DNA from: Butyricicoccus sp. OM04-18BH
Lineage (GTDB): Bacteria > Bacillota > Clostridia > Oscillospirales > Butyricicoccaceae
Assembly: GCF_003481705.1 (NCBI RefSeq)
Contig: NZ_QULN01000012.1
Coordinates: forward strand, 7,623 to 71,622
Length of the DNA stretch: 64,000 bases
Direction: 5' to 3'
Numbering within the stretch: the first letter of the stretch is position 1; each line of letters begins with the position of its first letter. Both the position numbers and the translations under genes were made by a program. This document shows positions 58,026 to 64,000 of this stretch, in pieces. Under the pieces are notes generated by a model. That model searched no databases, was not told where the DNA came from, and saw only the letters and a program-made list of their open reading frames with translations.

Positions 58026-59747
58026 ATGATTCAAAAAAGCCATGACGACCGCATGCTCTGGGCGCAGTTCGACGCCCTCGAAATGGGCACCGGCTGGGAG
58101 GATACCGACATCCTCAAGCCGCAGATTATGATCGAGAGCGTATACGGCGATTCCCACCCGGGCAGCTACCACCTGAACCAGATGGTAGAGCAGGCGGTTT
58201 ACGGCGTATACCAGTGCGGCGGCAAGCCGGCCAAGTACTACGCTACCGACATCTGCGACGGCTGCGCGCAGGGTCACGACGGCATGAACGTCGTTCTGGC
58301 GTCCCGCGAGGCCATCGCCAACCTGGTAGAGGTTCACGCCTCCGCGGTTCCGTGGGACGGCATGATCCTCTCGTCGAGCTGCGACAAGTCTATCCCGGCG
58401 CACCTCAAGGCCGCAGCCCGCATGGATATTCCGGCCATCTTCATGCCGGGCGGCTCCATGCGCCCCGGTCCGAATATGACGACCTCTCTGGTCGCGGGCG
58501 ACATTTCCCTGCGCCAGAAGCGCAAGGACGCCATCACCCCGCAGGAGGTCCGCGACTACAAGCTGACCGGCTGTCCGTCCGTCGGCGCGTGCACCTTCCT
58601 CGGAACGGCTTCCACCATGCAGTGCATGGCTGAGGCGCTCGGTCTGACTCTCCCCGGCGCGGCGCTCGTTCCGGCTACCATGCGCGACCTGCTCCAGTAT
58701 TCGCGCTATGCCGGCCGCAAGATCATGGAGCTGGTCGAAAAGCAGATCACGCCGTCCAAGATCCTGACCCCCGCAGCGTTCAAAAACGCTATCATCGTGC
58801 ATTCTGCCATCGGCGGCTCGACCAACGGCACCATTCATCTCCCGTCTATCGCAAGAGAGCTCGGCTATGATCTGCCGATCGAGCTGTTCGACGAGATCAA
58901 CCATCAGGTCCCGCATCTGGGCAACATCAACCCGTCCGGCACCCATCTGACCGAAGCGTTCTGGTTCGCCGGCGGCGTACCGATGGTACAGTGGCTGCTG
59001 CGCGATATGCTCGATCTGGACGTCATGACCGTCACCGGCAAGACGCTGGGCGAGAACCTCGAGGATCTGCACAAGGACAACTGGTTCGAGCGCAACCTCG
59101 GTTATCTGCATAACTACGGTCTCGAGCGCGATCAGGTCATCTTCCCGGTGGATAAGGCGCCGGAAAAGGGCTCGGTCGCTATCCTGAAGGGCAATATCGC
59201 TCCCGAGGGCAGCGTGCTCAAATACTCCGCCTGCGCAAACAATCAGCGCGAGGTCGTCAACGCCAAGGCTCGTGTATTCAATCACGAGGAGGACGCACAC
59301 AATGCTGTCGTCAACAACGAGATCAACCCGGGCGAAGTCATCATCATCCGCTACGAAGGCCCGCGCGGCTGCGGCATGCCGGAAATGCTGATGACCACCG
59401 AGGCTATTGTCTGCGACGAGCGCATCAACGGCTCGGTCGCTCTGATCACGGACGGCCGCTTCTCCGGCGCGACCCGCGGCGCGGCGATCGGCCATGTCAG
59501 CCCGGAGGCTGCTGCCGGCGGTCCCATCGCCTTCATCGAGGATGGCGACCTGATCTCCTACAGCGTCAAGGACCGTACCATCAACCTGACCGGCATCCAC
59601 GGCGTGCCCTGCACGCTCGAGGAGGCGGACAAGGTGCTGGCAGAGCGCGCCAAGGCGGGCATCCTGCCGCGCGAACCCCGCAAGGGCTTCTACAAGCTGT
59701 ACACCGACCACGCGCTTTCCGCAATGAAGGGCGCAGGTCTGGAATAA
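58026..59747 (+). CDS. IlvD/Edd family sugar-acid dehydratase (module 2)
   Basis: 573 residues. Fe-S ligand motifs: [12 protein letters not shown] near 77, S-S-S-C-D-K-S-I-P near 117 and [14 protein letters not shown] near 182. Like sugar-acid dehydratases (xylonate, arabonate) it probably makes a 2-keto-3-deoxy acid, the substrate of the aldolase encoded next. GAGGAAAGG precedes ATG 58026. Downstream, a hairpin separates it from the aldolase gene. Confidence 0.9.
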   Translation: MIQKSHDDRMLWAQFDALEMGTGWEDTDILKPQIMIESVYGDSHPGSYHLNQMVEQAVYGVYQCGGKPAKYYATDICDGCAQGHDGMNVVLASREAIANLVEVHASAVPWDGMILSSSCDKSIPAHLKAAARMDIPAIFMPGGSMRPGPNMTTSLVAGDISLRQKRKDAITPQEVRDYKLTGCPSVGACTFLGTASTMQCMAEALGLTLPGAALVPATMRDLLQYSRYAGRKIMELVEKQITPSKILTPAAFKNAIIVHSAIGGSTNGTIHLPSIARELGYDLPIELFDEINHQVPHLGNINPSGTHLTEAFWFAGGVPMVQWLLRDMLDLDVMTVTGKTLGENLEDLHKDNWFERNLGYLHNYGLERDQVIFPVDKAPEKGSVAILKGNIAPEGSVLKYSACANNQREVVNAKARVFNHEEDAHNAVVNNEINPGEVIIIRYEGPRGCGMPEMLMTTEAIVCDERINGSVALITDGRFSGATRGAAIGHVSPEAAAGGPIAFIEDGDLISYSVKDRTINLTGIHGVPCTLEEADKVLAERAKAGILPREPRKGFYKLYTDHALSAMKGAGLE

Positions 59748-59760
59748 AAAAAACACTCAG

Positions 59761-59792
59761 GACCGCCGGAATGCTTTCTGCTTCCGGCGGTC
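59761..59792 (+). terminator. Partial terminator between dehydratase and aldolase B
   Basis: GACCGCCGGAA pairs with TTCCGGCGGTC over a 10-base loop; only TTGCTTT follows, so read-through is expected. It may lower aldolase expression relative to dehydratase or protect the upstream mRNA. Confidence 0.6.
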
Positions 59793-59857
59793 TTGCTTTA
59801 CGGCGCCGCCGCACCATACCGGGGGCGGCAGTCCGGAACAGACAAGGAGATTTTGAT

Positions 59858-60625
59858 ATGGAAAATCGATTAGCCGACAAGAAAGCGCAGGGTATCCCCT
59901 CCTATGGCACCTTTACCAAGCTCAAAAGCGCTGCTGCCGTAGAAAACATCGCCTGTGCGCCATTTGATTTTGTTGTCATCGATACCGAACATCAGACGTT
60001 CGGAACCGAGCTTATGGCCTCCGCCGTCGCGTCCGCGCAGGGCGCCGGTCTGACGCCTCTGGTCCGTATCTGCGAGATATCCAGACGCGCCGTCCTGCAT
60101 CCGTTGGACGCAGGCGCCGCCGGTCTGATCGTTCCCGCCGTCAAAACCGCGGAGGAGGTCCGTCAGCTGGTCACCTACGCCAAGTTCGCCCCCCTCGGCA
60201 ACCGAGGCTATCAGCCTACCCGGGACTGCCGGTGGGGTTCTTCGCCCTCCTTTACCCCGGTATCCTACATGGAAGAGGCCAACCGGAAAACGTTATTGAT
60301 CCCGCAATGTGAAACCAGGGAATGTCTGGAGCATATCGAGGAGATCGCTTCGATCGACGGCGTAGACGGCATTTTTATCGGTCCTCTTGATCTGTCCATC
60401 GCCTTAGGCTGTCCGCTTCAGCTGGATTCCCCTGTCATGGCTCATGCCATCGAACGCATCCTGAAGGCCTGCCGGGACAACGGCAAAATGAGCATGATCT
60501 TCGCCGGCGATGCAGCGGCTGCCCGGAAATTCATCGGGCAGGGAGTCGACTCTGTGGCTGTCGGCGCAGATATTTTCCTGCTGATCCACGCCTATCAGGA
60601 GCTGTACCGCCAGCTGACCGACTGA
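59858..60625 (+). CDS. HpcH/HpaI family aldolase B
   Basis: 255 residues. V-V-I-D-T-E-H-Q-T at about 38-46, L-V-R-I near 70, and F-I-G-P-L-D-L-S-I-A-L-G near 177 identify the family. Likely cleaves the 2-keto-3-deoxy acid made by the preceding dehydratase to pyruvate plus an aldehyde. Last gene of operon 2. ATG 59858 follows AAGGAG; an in-frame start 29 codons earlier lies in the hairpin. Confidence 0.88.
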   Translation: MENRLADKKAQGIPSYGTFTKLKSAAAVENIACAPFDFVVIDTEHQTFGTELMASAVASAQGAGLTPLVRICEISRRAVLHPLDAGAAGLIVPAVKTAEEVRQLVTYAKFAPLGNRGYQPTRDCRWGSSPSFTPVSYMEEANRKTLLIPQCETRECLEHIEEIASIDGVDGIFIGPLDLSIALGCPLQLDSPVMAHAIERILKACRDNGKMSMIFAGDAAAARKFIGQGVDSVAVGADIFLLIHAYQELYRQLTD

Positions 60626-60657
60626 CGGAGGAGCGCGCGTCGACATCATGAAATGAT

Positions 60658-60757
60658 ATGCCCCCTATATAGCGAACAGTGAAATAAAAACACTGAAAGC
60701 TGTACAGGGGGCATTTTCTGCGTAAAAAATCTGCCAGGAGCTGAACGCTCCTGGCAG
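60658..60757. terminator. Two terminators between convergent genes
   Basis: ATGCCCCCT/AGGGGGCAT with T4 (60658-60717, inner CAGTG/CACTG stem) ends operon 2. CTGCCAGGAGC/GCTCCTGGCAG (60731-60757), with T6 on the minus strand and an AT-rich exit on the plus strand, serves both directions. Confidence 0.8.
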
Positions 60758-60816
60758 CAAAAATCTTATTTTATTTCATTGTCCTCTTGACTGGGCGGTT
60801 TATCTGCATAAAGTGG

Positions 60817-61050
60817 TTATACGCCAATGCCGAGCGGAGAGAATGCCAGATAGACCAGCAGCACGCACACGATAACGATAACGCTGACGATCTTGCTGTA
60901 CTTCCAGGGGGTCAGATCTACCGCGCCGACGTCCTTCTGTACCCAAACCTCAGCACCCTTGTTCTTGTTGCGGCGGTGCATCAGGTACATGATGAGCATT
61001 TCGAGCGGCCACAGAATGGATACCGCATACAGATAGTGGATCGTGCCCTC
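60817..61050 (-). pseudogene. 3' remnant of a sodium:solute symporter gene
   Basis: Minus-strand reading gives T-I-H-Y-L-Y-A-V-S-I-L-W-P-L-E-M-L-I, then A-V-D-L-T-P-W-K-Y-S-K-I-V-S and a last hydrophobic helix ending S-P-L-G-I-G-V. This resembles the C-terminus of SSS/SLC5-type Na+/sugar symporters. The frame has no start; it runs into the 3' end of the LuxR gene. The transporter was cut off, probably by a rearrangement that brought in the LuxR gene. Its terminator (60731) survives. Confidence 0.65.
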
Positions 61051-61060
61051 GTTTCCGCTG

Positions 61061-63541
61061 TCAGTCTGTGCCCTCGAGCAGCGCGAGCAGGCGCTTTCGC
61101 TTGGCGCGCGGCTCGCCCTCGATGCGCAGCTTGGCGTAGATCTGGTTGATATACTGCCGGACGCTGCCCTCGGAGAGAAACAGCTTTTCCGCGATCTCGC
61201 GGTTGCTCAGGCGCTGCGTCATCAGTCCGACGATCGCGCATTCGCGCTCGGTCAGCGCGGCGAGCACCGCGGGCCGTTCCGCCGCCGCACGCCGCTGTCC
61301 GGCCAGGCCGCCCAGACGGACGATGCGCCCGGTCAGGCCGCCCTGAAGCCGTTCGGTCAGCAGCGGCTCAAGATAGCGGAAATTCTCCGCGAACGGGAGC
61401 GCGAAGCCGTCCGGCTCTGCGTCCGCGAGCGCCCTCTCGAGCAGCGCGCGCGCCTCGCCGTGCTTGCCGAGCATTTCGTAGGCCGCCGCGGTCTGGATGC
61501 GGATGTGCAGCGCGACCAGCGCATAGTGCATCGCCTCGCACTGCGCCAGCAGGCCCTCGCTGCGGCCGATCACGTGGGCGTATTCGCCCTGCGCGAGATA
61601 GACCTGGTTCTCGATCATCTCGATCATGGGCTTTCCCGGGGCGAGCGTGCGGACAGTGAACAGCCGGTGGCGGCGGTAGGCCTCGGGGATGCGGTCGAGG
61701 CTGCCGAGCAGGGCATGATGATAGGCTGCGGCCGCGTTCCAGAGGTTGAGCCACGAGACATTGTGATGCGCGAGCAGCTGTTCGCGCCGCTTTTCGAACC
61801 TTGCGCGCTGACCGATGTCCGTGAACAGGCTGAGCCGCCGCGCCAGAAAGTCGCAGCAGAGCGCCATGTTCTCCTGTCCGTTGCCCTCGATCTGCGCATA
61901 GGCGCGTTCGAGCGCGATGTGCGCGTCGGTGAAGCGTCCCTGCATGAACGCCGCCTCCGCGTGCATGATGGTCTCCGCGCCCTGTCCGTGGCTGCCCGTG
62001 ATCTTGTAATAGTGCGGCATGCACTCGTCCATCTCGGCAAGCTCGCTCTCCAGCTCGCCCGGCGCGCGGTAGAACATCATGAGCACCGAGGGCGAGCCGA
62101 ACGTCCAGCCGCCGCTCGACCGGATGCTGACGGCGGGACGGGACATCTGAGCGCTCGCGCTGCGGTGCAGGCGGCTCATGGCGCTGATGTCGTTGTAGCA
62201 GAGAAAGCTCATGATGAGGTCGCATTCGCCGAGCAGATTGCCCCGTTCCTCGGCGGAGCGCTGCGGGTCCTCGTCGATCGCGGTCAGCAGGAGCTGCCGC
62301 AGCGTGAGCATCCGCGGGATGTTCCGCCAGTTGAACATGCTGCGCATCAGCACGAGCAGCGCCGCCGGATGCGCCTTCAGCGTGTCCTCCGGGCATTTGT
62401 CCAGAAAATCCAGCACGTTTTTCGGGTCGAGCGAGCTGAGCAGGATGCCGGCGTCCTGCTGCACGACGCGCAGCAGGGCGTGATAATCGCCGCTCTGATA
62501 ATAGGCCTGCATGGCGTGCAGGTACTGCCGGTGCTGCTCGTACCACGCGCCGAAGCGGCGGCGGCAGTCGTTCCGGCGCTCCTGCGGCAGGGTGAGGAAC
62601 ACGCGGAGCGCGCACTCCTTCATCATATGATGAAAGCGGTAGGTCACGCCGTCCGGCAGGCGCCGGACGAAGGCGTTCTGTCCGGTCAGCGCGGCGAGAA
62701 GCTCTGCGGCGTCCCCGGTCTGCATGATATCCTGCGCCATTTCGACGGTAAACTCGTCGGCGAGCCCCATCACCGCGAGAAACTCGCGCTGCTTTTCGGG
62801 GAGCGGGTCGATCATGGCGGCGGTAAAGATGGAGGAGATGTCGGAGCTGCGGTCCGCGAGCACGCCGTGCTCGGAATACATCCGCAGGTTCAGATAGACG
62901 GCGGAGAACCAGCCCTCGCTGTAATACAGCAGGGACTCGATCTGCTCGTCGGAAAGCTCGGTGCCGCAGCGGCTGATGTAGACGGCAAGCTCGGTATGGT
63001 TGAGGCGGAGCTGCTCGACGCCGATCTGGTAGACCTTCGCGCCCAGCCGGACGATGGCGGCGGCGGACAGGAAAACGTCGCGGCTGGCGAGGATGAGGTG
63101 GACGTTGGCGGGGAGTCGCGCGGCGAGCGCACAGAGGAACCCGGCTGCGCGTCTGCTGGTCAGCAGGTGGAAATCGTCGAGAAAGATATAGCAGGCGCGT
63201 TCGCCTGCCAGCGCGTGGCACAGGTCCTCGATGAGCAGGCCGCCGCCCGCGGCGTCGGACGGGCAGTCGTAGTCGCGCAGCAGGTCGAAGCCGGCGCGGG
63301 CGAAGGCGTCCTGCACGCTCCGCCAGAAGATGGCGAGGTTGGCGGAATAGACGCTGATGCGGATGACGGAGATCTCCTCGGCGCGGGCGCGTTCGGCGAG
63401 GTACCACTCGACCGCGGTGGTCTTGCCGTAGCCCATCGGGGCGACGACGGTCGTCAGCGCGCAGCGCGAAATCGGGCGCAGGCTTTCCTGCAAACGCTCG
63501 GATATGTAGATCGTGTTCAGGTTCCATTTTGCTTTTGGCAT
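61061..63541 (-). CDS. MalT-like LuxR family regulator (LAL type)
   Basis: 826 residues. N-terminal ATPase with Walker A A-P-M-G-Y-G-K-T-T near 36-44 and Walker B Y-I-F-L-D-D-F-H near 125; a long TPR-like helical middle; C-terminal LuxR HTH (L-T-E-R-E-C-A-I-V-G-L-M and R-L-S-N-R-E-I-A-E-K-L-F-L-S) at about 755-815. LAL regulators are large ATP-dependent activators. ATG 63541 with GGAGGTG six to seven bases before; ATG 63577 has none. Target unknown; the truncated symporter downstream may have been one. Confidence 0.9.
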   Translation of the reverse strand: MPKAKWNLNTIYISERLQESLRPISRCALTTVVAPMGYGKTTAVEWYLAERARAEEISVIRISVYSANLAIFWRSVQDAFARAGFDLLRDYDCPSDAAGGGLLIEDLCHALAGERACYIFLDDFHLLTSRRAAGFLCALAARLPANVHLILASRDVFLSAAAIVRLGAKVYQIGVEQLRLNHTELAVYISRCGTELSDEQIESLLYYSEGWFSAVYLNLRMYSEHGVLADRSSDISSIFTAAMIDPLPEKQREFLAVMGLADEFTVEMAQDIMQTGDAAELLAALTGQNAFVRRLPDGVTYRFHHMMKECALRVFLTLPQERRNDCRRRFGAWYEQHRQYLHAMQAYYQSGDYHALLRVVQQDAGILLSSLDPKNVLDFLDKCPEDTLKAHPAALLVLMRSMFNWRNIPRMLTLRQLLLTAIDEDPQRSAEERGNLLGECDLIMSFLCYNDISAMSRLHRSASAQMSRPAVSIRSSGGWTFGSPSVLMMFYRAPGELESELAEMDECMPHYYKITGSHGQGAETIMHAEAAFMQGRFTDAHIALERAYAQIEGNGQENMALCCDFLARRLSLFTDIGQRARFEKRREQLLAHHNVSWLNLWNAAAAYHHALLGSLDRIPEAYRRHRLFTVRTLAPGKPMIEMIENQVYLAQGEYAHVIGRSEGLLAQCEAMHYALVALHIRIQTAAAYEMLGKHGEARALLERALADAEPDGFALPFAENFRYLEPLLTERLQGGLTGRIVRLGGLAGQRRAAAERPAVLAALTERECAIVGLMTQRLSNREIAEKLFLSEGSVRQYINQIYAKLRIEGEPRAKRKRLLALLEGTD

Positions 63542-63600
63542 GGCGTACACCTCCGTCAGCGGGGCTGTTTGTTTCATTATAACGGATTTCCGAACAGGTG

Positions 63601-64000
63601 TAAACTGGGGATTGCCGCCGCCCGGCGGCGGGGAGAACGCCGGTGTTCACCGGCGAGGAATTGCCGCCTTCGGCGGCGGGGAGAGCCGCCGTCTGGCGGC
63701 GGAGACGCCGTGCCCACGGCGGGGGGATTGCCGGGGTCTCCCGGCGGAGACGCCGTACCCACGGCGGAGGGCAAAAGGGGACAGGACACCGTATGGTTTC
63801 CTGTCCCCTCTTGACTCCCCTCACCTTCCTTTGCGCTGACACATCGGAGATGTGCAGCGAAACGGGGGTTACGGGGGCTCGGTTCCGTGCGTCGGGCAGA
63901 TTTTGGGACGCTGTTATGCCCTGAATTTCCCTTGCGTAGTTCGCCGCGCATAACAGTGCGCGGCCAGACGGTGCAGGGCGCTTGATTTGCGCTGCGAAAA
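63601..64000 (+). repeat. Modular hairpin repeat, copy C (runs off the window)
   Basis: Seven GC palindrome modules (63615-63628, 63638-63655, 63663-63677, 63685-63700, 63706-63721, 63731-63744, 63751-63766), then the long hairpin 63776-63809 and CTCTTGACTCCCC, then the CGCTG...CAGCG and CCGCGCA...TGCGCGG hairpins and flanks nearly identical to copy A. It lies upstream of the LuxR gene, 60 bp from its start. Same orientation as copy A, 63 kb away. Confidence 0.75.

Overview
The window looks like a chromosomal segment of a GC-rich anaerobic gut Clostridia bacterium, probably in the Oscillospiraceae/Ruminococcaceae range. The signs are a pyruvate:ferredoxin oxidoreductase, large SLH-domain surface proteins, strong AGGAGG-type ribosome binding sites, several c-di-GMP proteins, and a lower-GC block of horizontally acquired genes. 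No rRNA, tRNA or CRISPR array was seen.

Layout. 0-0.6 kb: 3' end of a type IV pilin-like gene. 0.6-1.2 kb: two oppositely oriented copies of a modular hairpin repeat; a third copy fills the last 0.4 kb. 1.2-4 kb: plasmid-like replication/partition block (RHH protein, ParA, duplicated-HTH replication protein). 4-7.1 kb: AT-rich stretch with three orphan promoter-to-terminator RNA units and a three-gene XRE / OLD-like ATPase / Toprim cassette that I read as a candidate defence system. 7.2-20.8 kb: tyrosine recombinase, remnants of other recombinases, and a seven-gene polycistron (Fic, HsdM, HsdS, small membrane protein, DUF4393/Abi-alpha-like protein, HsdR, DUF2971), followed by a MOBV-type oriT and a second, truncated copy of the recombinase 3' end. 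21-31.3 kb: frameshifted SLH gene, serine recombinase, and two very large SLH surface proteins. 31.3-37.4 kb: sugar-acid module 1 (GntP permease, IlvD/Edd dehydratase, FCD-GntR regulator), PfkB kinase, Ogt. 37.5-48.4 kb: signalling cluster (binding protein with hybrid kinase; REC-HD-GYP-GGDEF gene broken by an in-frame TAG; EAL protein; two damaged GGDEF genes). 48.8-52.3 kb: nifJ. 52.5-60.6 kb: sugar-acid module 2 (two HpcH/HpaI aldolases, SDR dehydrogenase, GntP permease, IlvD/Edd dehydratase, IclR and LysR regulators). 60.8-63.5 kb: truncated symporter and a MalT-like LuxR regulator.

How genes may work together (inference): GntP permeases import sugar acids, SDR and IlvD/Edd enzymes convert them to 2-keto-3-deoxy acids, HpcH/HpaI aldolases split these to pyruvate plus an aldehyde, and NifJ oxidises pyruvate. 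The 4-20 kb region is a defence island inside a mobilizable element.

Most notable patterns: (1) eight intergenic arrays built on a strict 8-bp period of GTTNNNNN units around the palindrome GTTATAAC; (2) modular hairpin repeats whose central stem covaries between copies; (3) the XRE/ATPase/Toprim cassette; (4) a small membrane protein and a DUF4393 protein, overlapping, that share a G-x-N-T-F-I-type motif; (5) an amber codon splitting an otherwise intact REC-HD-GYP-GGDEF reading frame.
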